This document shows, piece by piece, positions 50,053-58,679 of a stretch of DNA of 64,000 nt (positions are counted from its first letter, which is position 1; every line of letters starts with the position of its first letter). This stretch comes from Chelativorans sp. (GTDB lineage Bacteria; Pseudomonadota; Alphaproteobacteria; Rhizobiales; Rhizobiaceae). Position numbers and translations under genes: made by a program. Below the pieces are notes generated by a model. That model searched no databases and was not told where the DNA came from. It saw only the letters and a program-made list of their open reading frames with translations. The stretch covers positions 84,087-148,086 of the forward strand of contig NZ_JAPSLH010000007.1 of assembly GCF_031180965.1 (NCBI RefSeq), read 5' to 3'.

Positions 50053-51477
50053 TCACGGCGAAGGAAGCGACACCTCCGCGCGCAGGCCCCCGAGGGGGGA
50101 ACGCTCCAGCGCCAACGTGCCCCCATATTCCTTCACCAGATCCGCGACGATGGCCAAGCCAAGGCCTGTCCCCGGCTTGCTCTCGTCGAGCCTGCGTCCG
50201 CGCTTCAGAGCCTGACGGGCCTGTTCCTCGGGAATTCCCGGGCCGTCATCCTCGATGATGATGCGGAAGCGGCGCTCGCCCGCCCCTCCTGTCGGGTCGA
50301 GCGAAAGGACCACCCGTCCGCTCGCCCATTTCATCGCATTCTCCACGAGATTTCCGGTGATCTCCTCCAGGTCCTCCCGCTCACCGGCAAAGACAACCTC
50401 CGCCCGCGGCAGCTCCAAATGCAGCCGCTTGTCCGGGTTCAGCTTCTCGGCGACCCGCGCCAGCCTCGCCAGCGTCTCGTTGACCGGGCTGCGCGAGGCG
50501 AGCGTGTTGCGCTGCGCCGCCGCGCGGGCACGCTGGAGATAGTGGTCGATCTGCTTCTGCATCGCCTCGGCCTGGCTGGCGATCAGGATTCCCTTCTCGC
50601 CGCCCAGCGCACGGCCCTCGTTCATCAGCACGGCAAGCGGAGTCTTCAGCGAATGGGCAAGATTGCCCACCTGGGTGCGCGCACGCTCGATGATGCGGCG
50701 GTTGCTTTCGATGAGCGCATTGGTCTCCTCCGCCAGCGGCGCGATCTCGCGAGGGAAGTCGCCAGAGAGCCGCTCCGCGGTGCCGGAGCGGATATTGGCG
50801 AGGGCAAGGCGGATGCTGCCAAGGGGCTTCAGCGCGAGCAGGATGGCGAAGACATTGATGGCGATCATGCCGAGGCCGAAGATCGCCAGATAGGCAAAAA
50901 GCCGGCCGGCGAAATCGGCAATCTCCTGCTCCAGTTCGCTGCGGTTGCCCATGACGCGGAAACGCGCGATCCGGTCGATCTGGTCGAGCACGATCTCCGC
51001 CTCCAGCGCCTCGATCTGCTCGCCGCCCGGCCCTTCGGCGAGGTACTTGCGCCGGAAGCCGCGGTCGAACGGCACCGCCTCCGCCGAAGGTGAAGCCACC
51101 GGCATGACCAGCGAGGGCGACTGCAGCCGGTTGCGCAGCGCCTCCGATGCGGGTTCCACGGACCAGTACCATCCCGACAAGGGTTCGGAAAACCGCAGGT
51201 CGCCGAGATTGGGGCTGCCCACCAGCCGGCCGTCCTCGGTGGCGCTCACCGAGGCGATCAGGTTGAACAGGTGGGCCGAAAGCACATTGTCGAAGCCGCG
51301 CTCGCTCACCTGGCGGAAAAGCGCCGAGATCACGGTCGCGATCACCACAAGCGCGATGATGGCCCAGATGGAAGAGAAGGCGACGACGCGAAAGGTGAGC
51401 GTGCGCGGCAAGGTCCTCAGCCGCGATTTGATCGACGCCAGCGGGCTCTTTCTTGCGGCCGGCGCCGCGTCAGCCAT
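50053..51477 (-). CDS. feuQ: Sensor histidine kinase FeuQ
   Basis: The 474-residue kinase has two membrane helices (about 33-55 and 195-218) enclosing a periplasmic domain. HAMP, HisKA with His275 (GNLAHSLKTPLAVLMNEG) and HATPase (NLVENAMKWA, EDDGPGIPEEQ, GTGLGLAIVADLV) follow; HSLKTP is the PhoQ-like form. The feuPQ genes next to cycHJKL are known from Rhizobium leguminosarum, and in Sinorhizobium FeuPQ controls cyclic glucan export. The name rests on this synteny and domain type. It overlaps feuP by eight bases. Its ligand in Sinorhizobium is antagonised by FeuN. Confidence 0.85.
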   Translation of the reverse strand: MADAAPAARKSPLASIKSRLRTLPRTLTFRVVAFSSIWAIIALVVIATVISALFRQVSERGFDNVLSAHLFNLIASVSATEDGRLVGSPNLGDLRFSEPLSGWYWSVEPASEALRNRLQSPSLVMPVASPSAEAVPFDRGFRRKYLAEGPGGEQIEALEAEIVLDQIDRIARFRVMGNRSELEQEIADFAGRLFAYLAIFGLGMIAINVFAILLALKPLGSIRLALANIRSGTAERLSGDFPREIAPLAEETNALIESNRRIIERARTQVGNLAHSLKTPLAVLMNEGRALGGEKGILIASQAEAMQKQIDHYLQRARAAAQRNTLASRSPVNETLARLARVAEKLNPDKRLHLELPRAEVVFAGEREDLEEITGNLVENAMKWASGRVVLSLDPTGGAGERRFRIIIEDDGPGIPEEQARQALKRGRRLDESKPGTGLGLAIVADLVKEYGGTLALERSPLGGLRAEVSLPSP

Positions 51478-52135
51478 GCGGCTCGCGCATGCGGTAGCCC
51501 ATGCCTCGCACTGTTTCGATCAGATCAAGGCCCAGCTTCTTGCGCAGCCGGCCTACAAACACCTCGATCGTGTTGGAGTCGCGGTCGAAATCCTGGTCGT
51601 AAAGATGCTCCACCAGTTCCGTCCGCGACACCACGGAACCCTTGTGGTGCATCAGATAGGCGAGCATCCGGTACTCATGCGAGGTGAGCTTCAGCGGCAC
51701 GCCGTTGATGTCGGCCTTGGAGGCCTTGGTGTCGAGCCTCAGCGGCCCGCAGAGGAGTTCCGGCGAGGCATGGCCCGCGGCGCGGCGGATGAGCGCCCGC
51801 AGCCGAGCCAGTATTTCCTCCATGTGAAAGGGTTTTGTGACGTAGTCGTCCGCGCCGGCGTCGATTCCCGAAACCTTGTCGCTCCAGCGGTCCCGCGCGG
51901 TGAGGATGAGCACCGGCATCGTGCGCCCGTCGCGCCGCCACCGCTCCAGGACGCTGATCCCGTCCATCTGCGGCAGGCCAATGTCGAGCACCACCGCGTC
52001 ATAGGGTTCGGTGTCGCCCAGGAAATGCCCCTCCTCGCCGTCGAAGGCGCGATCGACCACGTAGCCCGCATCCTCCAGCGCGGCACAGATCTGCCGGTTC
52101 AGGTCCTTGTCGTCTTCGACAACGAGAATGCGCAT
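51470..52135 (-). CDS. feuP: Response regulator FeuP
   Basis: This 221-residue OmpR/PhoP-type regulator has Asp51 as phospho-acceptor (VLDIGLPQMDG), Lys in VTKPFHME and a winged-helix output domain (about 125-220) with LTSHEYRMLAYLMHHKGSVVSR and IEVFVGRLRKKLG. It is paired with feuQ, whose start lies within its 3' end. In Sinorhizobium FeuP activates ndvA (cyclic glucan exporter) and related envelope genes, and is needed for symbiosis and growth in low osmolarity. The target genes here are not in the window. Confidence 0.88.
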   Translation of the reverse strand: MRILVVEDDKDLNRQICAALEDAGYVVDRAFDGEEGHFLGDTEPYDAVVLDIGLPQMDGISVLERWRRDGRTMPVLILTARDRWSDKVSGIDAGADDYVTKPFHMEEILARLRALIRRAAGHASPELLCGPLRLDTKASKADINGVPLKLTSHEYRMLAYLMHHKGSVVSRTELVEHLYDQDFDRDSNTIEVFVGRLRKKLGLDLIETVRGMGYRMREPHG

Positions 52136-52191
52136 GGATTCAACCGCCTAAGCCGCCACACGTCGAAAGTGAATCAAGAAGTTTTGGTACT

Positions 52192-52482
52192 TTACCGCGC
52201 CGGAACGGTGATTTCCATGCGCCGCGGCCTCTCGCCGTCCCGAGCCGGCACAAGGACGACGATCCGGCACACCACCGAGCCGCCCCGCGACTCCGCGGAA
52301 GCGCCGGCGAGCGTGCCTCCCTGCTCGGCCGCCACCTGCTGACCGATGGCATAGCAGTCGGCTCCGCCCTGCGCCAAAAGCGTCGTGGCTCCGGCCGACG
52401 GCTCTTCATGTGCGCTCGCTCCTGCCAGAAGCAACGCAAACGCCGCGACCCCACCTGCACTTATGAGACGGATGTTCTTCAT
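52192..52482 (-). CDS. FeuN-like small periplasmic protein
   Basis: This 96-residue protein starts at the ATG at 52482. A signal peptide (MKNIRLISAGGVAAFALLLA, cleavage near ASA) leads to a small mature domain with two Cys (43, 72) likely to pair, and ends MEITVPAR. It lies 56 bases upstream of feuP in the same direction, exactly where feuN sits in Sinorhizobium. There FeuN is a small periplasmic inhibitor of FeuQ whose loss is lethal. The assignment rests on position, size and export; sequence identity was not checked, so I leave the symbol blank. Confidence 0.7.
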   Translation of the reverse strand: MKNIRLISAGGVAAFALLLAGASAHEEPSAGATTLLAQGGADCYAIGQQVAAEQGGTLAGASAESRGGSVVCRIVVLVPARDGERPRRMEITVPAR

Positions 52483-52596
52483 GGCCTTTGTGTAGCCGAA
52501 GCGGGCTGAATGGGGAATGAACAATTGCGCGGCTGGCCACAGGCAACGGCGGCCCGGATCCCGCATGCGCAGTCCGGCTGCGCATGCGGGCTCGGG

Positions 52597-53165
52597 TCAG
52601 CCGATCCGGCTATCGGCCGCCAGCCGGCCCCGCTTCCGGCAGCATGGGGAAGGTGACGACCGGTATCTCCCGCCGCCTTGAACGCCTGCCTGTCCGTCAG
52701 CTTGTCCCGCGACCATCGCGGCGGCGAGCTCGCAAGCAAGCTCCACGATGCGTGGCATCGATGAGGGAGAGTGCGGCGGCCAGGTCTGCATCGCTTCTTT
52801 TCTGCTTGTCTGCGGCGCGTTCGGGCAGGCGGTTCATCTCGCCTAGCTTTTCGACCATCCTCAGCATCGAGGACAGCGCGTCGATTTGGCTCTTGTCGTA
52901 GGCGCCGGTCGCCCGCCCTCCGGCGCTCGCCGTCTCGAGGTCGCCGATCAGCCGATCCGAGAGCGCGACCAGCCGCCTGTCTAAGGCTTCCGGATCCGCG
53001 TCCGAAAGAAGGGGCGCCAGGCGCCAGCCCTCCTTTTTCGCGCGCCGCGCCAGATATTTCTCGGTACATCCGCTCGCCTGCGCCAGCAGCGGCAGGGTTG
53101 GCGCGCGCGCCCTCGGCCATTGCCTGAACCGCCGCCCTCTGGACGGCCGCCGATCTGTTTCGCAC
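52597..53165 (-). pseudogene. Frameshifted gene for an HTH-domain protein
   Basis: A GTG at 53165 with a strong ribosome site (GGAGGTGAACC) begins VRNRSAAVQRAAVQAMAEG. The frame then shifts within a GC-dinucleotide run (about 53098-53110). The next frame reads APTLPLLAQASGCTEKYLAR with RAKKEGWRLAP, an HTH-like pattern, and continues with good coding character to ALSLIDA. There a second shift (near 52760) moves to RIVELACELAAAMVAGQ. Joining the three frames gives a plausible 170-190-residue protein resembling small phage-type or packaging-related HTH proteins. It could be a decayed gene or sequencing errors in GC runs. Function unknown. Confidence 0.55.
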
Positions 53166-53506
53166 GGTTCACCTCCGGACAAGAAAAAAGCGCTGGCCGG
53201 GGGGCGCAGCGCTTGCCGAAATTCACGGGTGGTTGGGGGTCTCGGATGTGCGGGGCGGCAAGGCGCCTGAGCGACCTGCGCCGGACCCACTTTTCCGACG
53301 ATGCCTGAACCCTACCAGACCGCCGTCACGCTGTCAAGGACTATTTTCCTATGCAAAAATATCACGGCTGCGGCCCCTTAACTTGAACCCGGATTGCCGC
53401 TACGGGATTATTAAACTTGATAGGTCTGTGTTCGATACACATCTTGTCGTAGCGCCGTTCCGCGACAGATGCTTCAGCTGTGGGTATGGGCCGGCGGGCG
53501 AGTGAC
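53166..53506. other. Intergenic region upstream of PBP1A
   Basis: About 340 bases between the frameshifted gene and the PBP1A start. From 53340 it is AT-richer (ATTATTAAACTTGATAGG), where the PBP1A promoter is likely. No gene, tRNA or repeat was recognised. Confidence 0.45.
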
Positions 53507-55657
53507 ATGGAAGAGAAGCGCAGATCGAGAAAGGGGAAGGCGCCGAGGGCCACGGTTTTCCTCGACATCGACGCGTGGATCGATTCCAGCCTCTACGAGA
53601 TCGGCTTCAAGGCCTCGGAATTCTGGGAAAACCTCACCATCTTCTCCCGCCGCTTCCGCGTCTACGGGGCCAAGCGCGCGGCGGCCGAGCTTTTCAGCGA
53701 AGGCTGCACCATGCTCGCCGTGGGGGCCGTCGTCATGCTGGCGCTCGCCATGCCCGCCTTCCAGGAGACGAAGGGCGACTGGCGGGCGCAGGACGATTAT
53801 GCCGTCACCTTCCTCGACCGCTTCGGCCAGGAGATCGGCCAGCGCGGCATCCGCCAGCGCGACTCCGTCCCGGTCGACGAGATGCCGGACCATGTCATCA
53901 AGGCGGTGCTGGCCACCGAGGACCGGCGCTTCTTCGAGCATTTCGGCATAGACTTCATCGGCCTCCTGCGCGCCACGGCGGTGAACATGCGCGCCAACTC
54001 CGTCGTCCAGGGCGGCTCCACCCTCAGCCAGCAGCTCGCAAAGAACCTGTTTCTGACCAACGAGCGGACGGTCGAGCGCAAGATCAAGGAGGCCTTCCTC
54101 GCCCTTTGGCTGGAAACGAACCTGTCGAAGAAGGAGATTCTCCAGCTCTATCTCGACCGGGCTTATCTCGGCGGCGGCTCCTTCGGCATCGCAGCGGCTG
54201 CCGACTTCTATTTCAACAAGCAGGTGAAGGACTTGACGCTGGCCGAGGCGGCGATGATCGCCGGCCTCTTCAAGGCGCCGGCGCGCTATGCGCCGCATAT
54301 CAACCTGCCGGCCGCGCGGGCGCGGGCCAACGAAGTGCTGTCCAACATGGTCCAGGCCGGCCTCATGACCGAAGGCCAGGTCCTGTCGGCGCGCCTCAAC
54401 CCGGCGAGCGCGGTCGACAGGGGCAATCGCGAAGCCCCGGATTATTTCCTCGACTGGGCGTTCGAGGAGGTGAAGAAGATCGTCCCGAAGGGCGCCACGC
54501 ACGCCCTCATCGCCCGCACCACCATCGATCTCGACCTGCAGGAGGCGGCGGAGGAATCGCTCGAATTCCACCTGCGCCAATACGGCAAGGACTATGACGT
54601 GGAGGAAGGCGCCATCGTGCTGATGGACACGGACGGGGCTGTGCGCGCGCTCGTCGGCGGGCGCGACTACGGCCAGAGCCAGTTCAACCGGGCCACGCGC
54701 GCGCTGCGCCAGCCCGGCTCCTCCTTCAAGCCCTATGTGTACGCGGCCGCCATGGAAGCGGGCTTCACGCCGAAATCAGTCGTCTCCGACGCGCCGATCT
54801 CCTGGGGCAACTGGTCGCCGCAGAATTACGGCCGCAGCTTCGCCGGTCGTGTCGACCTCATGACTGCGCTCGCCCGCTCCCACAATACCGTGCCGGTACG
54901 GCTTGCGCGCGATCACCTGGGCATCCCCGTCATCCAGAGGCTCGTCGGCGAGATGGGCGTCGAGACGGAGCTCAACGGCCACAAGACGATGGTGCTCGGC
55001 TCCTCCGACGTCACGGTCATGGACCAGGCCACCGGCTACAGCGTCTTCGCCAATGGCGGCTATACCGGCACGCGCCACGGCATCGTGCAGCTCACCACCC
55101 ATTCGGGCGAAGTGATCTACGATGTCCGGAAGGACGCCCCCCCGCCGCGCCGCGTGCTCTCGGAGAAGGCGGTCTCCTACATGAACACCATGCTCGTCGC
55201 CGTGCCCGAATGGGGCACGGGCCGCCGCGCCGCCCTCCCCGGCATCCGCTCCGCCGGCAAGACGGGCACGGCGCAATCCTATCGCGACGCCTGGTATGTC
55301 GGCTTCACCGGCAACTACGTGGCCGCGGTCTGGCTCGGCAATGACGACTATCGCCCGACCAACGAGATGACCGGCGGCACGCTGCCGGCCATGGTCTGGC
55401 AGCGCTTCATGGCCTATGCGCATCAGAATATCGAGCTGAAGCCCATCGTCGGCATCGAAAACCCCATGCTGCCGCCGGACGGCAAGGCGGTCGCCGAAGC
55501 TGCGGGAGGGGCTGGCGGGGAAGAGGCCGGATCGCGCCGGCCGGCCCATTCCATGCCGCTTGCCACACGCGACGTGCTCGACCAGATGGCCGAGCTCTTC
55601 CGCTCCGCTCCCGCGCTCAAGGCGGCGCAAGGGCCCGAAGCCCTCTCGGCCCTTTGA
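53507..55657 (+). CDS. Class A penicillin-binding protein (PBP1A-like)
   Basis: The 716-residue bifunctional peptidoglycan synthase starts best at the ATG at 53507, though GTG 53480 and ATG 53486 in the same frame are possible. One membrane anchor lies near residues 68-88. The glycosyltransferase domain has ATEDRRFFEHFGID and GGSTLSQQLAKNLFL. The transpeptidase domain has the active Ser in GSSFKPYVY, SHN in ALARSHNTVP and KTGTAQS. The C-terminal tail is Gly/Ala-rich. It polymerises and crosslinks the cell wall at the periplasmic face. The protein lacks the OB-like insert of large PBP1A and resembles the PbpC/1A-2 group. It is followed by DUF1214/1254 genes in the same direction. Confidence 0.92.
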   Translation: MEEKRRSRKGKAPRATVFLDIDAWIDSSLYEIGFKASEFWENLTIFSRRFRVYGAKRAAAELFSEGCTMLAVGAVVMLALAMPAFQETKGDWRAQDDYAVTFLDRFGQEIGQRGIRQRDSVPVDEMPDHVIKAVLATEDRRFFEHFGIDFIGLLRATAVNMRANSVVQGGSTLSQQLAKNLFLTNERTVERKIKEAFLALWLETNLSKKEILQLYLDRAYLGGGSFGIAAAADFYFNKQVKDLTLAEAAMIAGLFKAPARYAPHINLPAARARANEVLSNMVQAGLMTEGQVLSARLNPASAVDRGNREAPDYFLDWAFEEVKKIVPKGATHALIARTTIDLDLQEAAEESLEFHLRQYGKDYDVEEGAIVLMDTDGAVRALVGGRDYGQSQFNRATRALRQPGSSFKPYVYAAAMEAGFTPKSVVSDAPISWGNWSPQNYGRSFAGRVDLMTALARSHNTVPVRLARDHLGIPVIQRLVGEMGVETELNGHKTMVLGSSDVTVMDQATGYSVFANGGYTGTRHGIVQLTTHSGEVIYDVRKDAPPPRRVLSEKAVSYMNTMLVAVPEWGTGRRAALPGIRSAGKTGTAQSYRDAWYVGFTGNYVAAVWLGNDDYRPTNEMTGGTLPAMVWQRFMAYAHQNIELKPIVGIENPMLPPDGKAVAEAAGGAGGEEAGSRRPAHSMPLATRDVLDQMAELFRSAPALKAAQGPEALSAL

Positions 55658-55786
55658 TCATCTTCCCGATCCAGTGTGGTCGGAAGCCCCGCGAGCAATC
55701 TTCCGCCCGGCTCAATCAGGTCATTGACCTCCGGCCTGTCGGGTGCGACACGCCTCACCGATCCGCAAACCTCTCTGCAGCGCTCC

Positions 55787-56371
55787 ATGCTGAAAACGGT
55801 CTTCCTCACCCTCGTCACGCTCGCCGTCGCCATCGGCGGAGGGGCCGCCAGCGCCTGGATGATCCTGGAAAACGTGCCGCCGGTCGGCGCCGTCGCCGCC
55901 GGGCCGTGGACAGCATTCCCGGATGCGGGCACGCCGGAGGCCGATCCCTATTCGCGCGCCCGCTTCACGCGTGAAGGCGGCATCCCCCTCGGCCGCTCCG
56001 AAGGCCTCGTCTTCACCGCATCGCGCGATTCCGCCGAACGCGCGCTGCGGCGCGCCTGCACCTATCGCATCGAGGGCACGATCCCGGCGGCGCGGCTGTG
56101 GACGCTGCACGCGGCCGATCCCTCCGGCATGCCCCTTGCGCCCAAGGGTCGCCGCCAGGCGGCGCTTCATTCCGGCATGATCCTGCACCGCGAGGGCGTT
56201 CCCTTCGCGATCACGATCTCGCCGCACCCGGCGCCGGACAATTGGCTCGCGGTCACCGGCAGCGGGCCGATGCAGCTCGTCTTCACGCTGCTCGACACAC
56301 CGGTCTCGACCGGCGTGTCGCTCGGCGAACTCGCAATGCCGGACATCCTCCAGGTGCGTTGCGATGCTTAG
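55787..56371 (+). CDS. DUF1214-type exported/membrane protein
   Basis: The 194-residue protein starts at the ATG at 55787 with a membrane anchor or signal (VFLTLVTLAVAIGGGAASAW). The rest is beta-rich and carries the DUF1214 pattern: DPYSRARFTREGGIPLGRSE, RRACTYRIEGTIPAARLWTL and HPAPDNWLAVTGSG. It overlaps the next gene by eight bases. In many bacteria DUF1214 and DUF1254 are the two halves of one protein; here, as in other Hyphomicrobiales, they are separate and adjacent. Role unknown; a periplasmic complex of the two is likely. Confidence 0.82.
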   Translation: MLKTVFLTLVTLAVAIGGGAASAWMILENVPPVGAVAAGPWTAFPDAGTPEADPYSRARFTREGGIPLGRSEGLVFTASRDSAERALRRACTYRIEGTIPAARLWTLHAADPSGMPLAPKGRRQAALHSGMILHREGVPFAITISPHPAPDNWLAVTGSGPMQLVFTLLDTPVSTGVSLGELAMPDILQVRCDA

Positions 56372-56915
56372 GCTGCTCTACGCCCTCCTCCTCGGCCTTT
56401 TGGGGGCCGGCATCGTCCACATCGCCATCCTCTTCATGCTGCCCGCCCATTCGGAGCGGGACATCTGGTCGAGGCTGTCGGCGGCGGCGCCGCCCTATGC
56501 AATGGTCCGTCTCGGCCCCAACCGGCTCGGCGGCGAAATCCCCGCCCCGGTAAATCCGTTCCTCACCGCCGCCGCCTGCCGGTTCGATCTTGCCGACGGC
56601 CCGGTCCACGTTGAGGCGGAAGGTGCGGTGCCCTTCTGGTCCATGTCCATCTACGACAGCAACGGGCTCAACGTCTTCAGCATCAGCGACCGGACGGCAG
56701 CCGACGGTGCGCTGGATGTCGTTGCCCTCGATCCCGGCCAGATGCAGCGGATCCGCGGCGAGCTGCCCGCAGAATTTGCTCAATCGGTCTTCATCGAGAC
56801 CGGCGTGGAGGAAGGGATCGTTCTCGTGCGCGCCTTCGTGCCGGACGAGACGTGGCAGGGGGTGGTCGGCAGGTTCTTCAGCGGCCTCAGCTGTACCCCG
56901 CGACCGGTCGGCTAG
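56364..56915 (+). CDS. DUF1254-type membrane-anchored protein
   Basis: The 183-residue partner of the preceding protein has an N-terminal membrane helix (LLYALLLGLLGAGIVHIAIL). A beta-rich domain follows with PPYAMVRLGPNRLGG, FWSMSIYDSNGLNVFSISD and VLVRAFVPDETW, characteristic of DUF1254. Cys residues at about 72 and 178 could form a disulfide. The eight-base overlap indicates translational coupling with DUF1214. No catalytic residues are known. Confidence 0.82.
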   Translation: MLRLLYALLLGLLGAGIVHIAILFMLPAHSERDIWSRLSAAAPPYAMVRLGPNRLGGEIPAPVNPFLTAAACRFDLADGPVHVEAEGAVPFWSMSIYDSNGLNVFSISDRTAADGALDVVALDPGQMQRIRGELPAEFAQSVFIETGVEEGIVLVRAFVPDETWQGVVGRFFSGLSCTPRPVG

Positions 56916-57016
56916 AGAATTCAAGGGCAAGTCGAAATCACCTGCCGTTGCACAAATTCGGCCAAAGAAACAATGAGCGAAGGCGCGACCTAATCTGAGC
57001 ATTCCGCTCTAGCAGG

Positions 57017-57199
57017 TCAGCCTTTGCGGCGATGCTTGCGCTCGCGCCGCATGCCGGCGGCGCTCCCGCGCCGGTCGTCGCGGCCATCAAGCCGCTCGTA
57101 GCGCACCCCGGGGAAAATGATGATCGTAGCCCCGCCCTCGGGCGGCGCCCGGTCGGGCTTTTGCGCCGTTCTCGGCCTGAAACCTAGGATCATCGCCAT
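57017..57199 (-). CDS. Small basic hypothetical protein
   Basis: This frame gives about 60 residues from ATG 57199 (or 58 from ATG 57193, MILGFRPRTAQKPD). A central hydrophobic-beta segment GGATIIIFPGVRYERL is followed by a strongly basic tail ending MRRERKHRRKG. The short IIIFPG-type motif followed by a basic tail recalls small conserved rhizobial proteins. There is no clear ribosome site. It converges with the DUF1254 gene and is divergent from DUF2336. I do not recognise a family. Confidence 0.5.
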   Translation of the reverse strand: MAMILGFRPRTAQKPDRAPPEGGATIIIFPGVRYERLDGRDDRRGSAAGMRRERKHRRKG

Positions 57200-57268
57200 G
57201 CGTCTAAGTCCCGCTCGCGTCTGGCCCGGACACGCAACGCGGCCCACCGCGATAAACACATGGTTTGG

Positions 57269-57338
57269 TTAACAGTTCCTTATCGCAGGGGCGGAGTAGT
57301 GAACACTATGCTTAATTTTGCGGTTAATGGCCCGCTAA
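57269..57338 (+). promoter_or_regulatory. CtrA-like half-site cluster upstream of the DUF2336 gene
   Basis: TTAA-N7-TTAT at 57269-57283 and TTAA-N7-CTAAC at 57324-57339 each match the CtrA full site (TTAA-N7-TTAAC) with one mismatch. A further TTAA lies at 57312. This is an AT-rich stretch in a GC-rich genome. Binding is only a possibility. Confidence 0.35.
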
Positions 57339-57413
57339 CGCATTCGCGCTACCTTTCACCGGCCGGCATTTTGCCCGGAGCGTCGTGTTCTCAAGCGTTA
57401 GGCGTATCGCTGC

Positions 57414-58337
57414 GTGTCAGCCGCGGATTTCAGGCATATTGCTTTGGGCAGGGGACCGCGCCACTGCGAGCGTATATTTCGTTCCGCCGTGTCGGCCTTC
57501 TGCGCGTTGCCGCGGCCGACGCGCGACGAGGCGGCCCAGCTTGACGATCTTGCACTGGGGCTTTTAGACGTCATCCCCGCAGAAACGCGCCGCTTTGCTG
57601 CCGCGGCCCTTTGCGAGTGCGACGCGGCGCCGCGCGGTCTCGTCCGCCGGCTGGCCGAGGAGTCGGTCGAGATCGGCGCTCCTCTCCTCGTCCGCTCGCG
57701 CGCGCTGAGCGACGTCGATCTCATCGCGCTGATCGCCCGGCAGGGCGTTCCGCATGCCCGCGCCATCGCCCGGCGTGACGAGCTCAATCCCGTGGTCGCA
57801 GCGCTCATCCGCGCCCTGCTCGCCCGCGCGGAAACCGACCCGCCCCCTGCAGCCGCGGCCACCCCGCCCGAAGAGGCCGGCAACGCCTTGGAAGCGGTGC
57901 GCGGTCAGCTCCGCATCCTCATGCAGGACGGCGCGGGCGAGGAGGAAGAAGGCTCTGCCCCGCTCTCCTCGACCCCGGCGGACCCGTACCCCGCCATCCG
58001 CGAAGCGGCGCTTTCCGGCGAGACGCGCCGGTTTGCCGAGGCCCTTGCCGCCGCGCTCGGCCTCACGGTCGCCCGCGCCCGCAGCCTCATCGACGGCGTC
58101 ACCTATTCAGACCTGCTTTTTGCCTTGAGGGCACTCGAGCTTTCGCCGGAACAGGCTTTCGTCCTCGCCGCGGCGGCTTACCCGGCGCAGGTGACAAATC
58201 CGGCGGCGATCCGGCTGTTTCACGTCCGCTACGAAGCCCTCCCGGCGGCAGCGGCCCTGGAGAAGGTTCAGGCTTGGCGGCAGCAGGACCGGAGCGACCG
58301 GGCCACGGCCGCTCAGTCGCTGACAAGGGTCAAATAG
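57414..58337 (+). CDS. DUF2336 protein
   Basis: The 307-residue soluble protein starts at GTG 57414 (MSAADFRHIALGRGPRHCER), the usual opening of the family. The DUF2336 core of HEAT-like helical repeats is visible in FRSAVSAFCALPRPTRDEAA, DDLALGLLDVIPAETRRFAA, LAEESVEIGAPLLVRS and LSDVDLIALIARQGVPHARA. A variable Pro/Glu-rich linker (about 140-190) precedes a C-terminal helical domain. Members are common in alphaproteobacteria, often in cell-cycle or signalling settings, with no defined activity. It converges with DUF1491. CtrA-like sites lie upstream. Confidence 0.85.
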   Translation: MSAADFRHIALGRGPRHCERIFRSAVSAFCALPRPTRDEAAQLDDLALGLLDVIPAETRRFAAAALCECDAAPRGLVRRLAEESVEIGAPLLVRSRALSDVDLIALIARQGVPHARAIARRDELNPVVAALIRALLARAETDPPPAAAATPPEEAGNALEAVRGQLRILMQDGAGEEEEGSAPLSSTPADPYPAIREAALSGETRRFAEALAAALGLTVARARSLIDGVTYSDLLFALRALELSPEQAFVLAAAAYPAQVTNPAAIRLFHVRYEALPAAAALEKVQAWRQQDRSDRATAAQSLTRVK

Positions 58338-58657
58338 CCGGAAAGCTCCGCCGCCGTCTCGACCTCGACCACCCAGACGTCTGGATCGAAGCGCAGTTCG
58401 CGGGCGAGGCGCTTTTCCACCTCTTCCTCCTCGCCGGTCACCAGGACGGAGACGAACTGTCTCTCGCCCGGCCGGGCCGCGTCGTAGCTCGTCTGCGGCG
58501 CGGGGCTGTATAGCTCCAGTTCGCCGATGCGCGTGCGGTGCAGGATGAAGATGGCGCCTGCCTCCCGGGCGCCTTTGCGGCGGACCGCGGCAAAGCCTCC
58601 GTCGGAGAAGACACGCCTCACCAGCGCCGACACCCACAATTCGCTGGTAACCCGCAT
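58313..58657 (-). CDS. DUF1491 protein
   Basis: The 114-residue small soluble protein matches DUF1491: it opens MRVTSELWVSALVRRVFSDG, has GAIFILHRTRIGELELYSPA and ends ELRFDPDVWVVEVE. Its 3' end overlaps the 3' end of the convergent DUF2336 gene by 25 bases. It lies 22 bases downstream of the peptidoglycan-binding gene on the same strand, making it the third gene of an operon with that gene and the DivJ-like kinase. Function unknown. Confidence 0.87.
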   Translation of the reverse strand: MRVTSELWVSALVRRVFSDGGFAAVRRKGAREAGAIFILHRTRIGELELYSPAPQTSYDAARPGERQFVSVLVTGEEEEVEKRLARELRFDPDVWVVEVETAAELSGYLTLVSD

Positions 58658-58679
58658 GCTTCCCTCTCACGAGGCGTCG

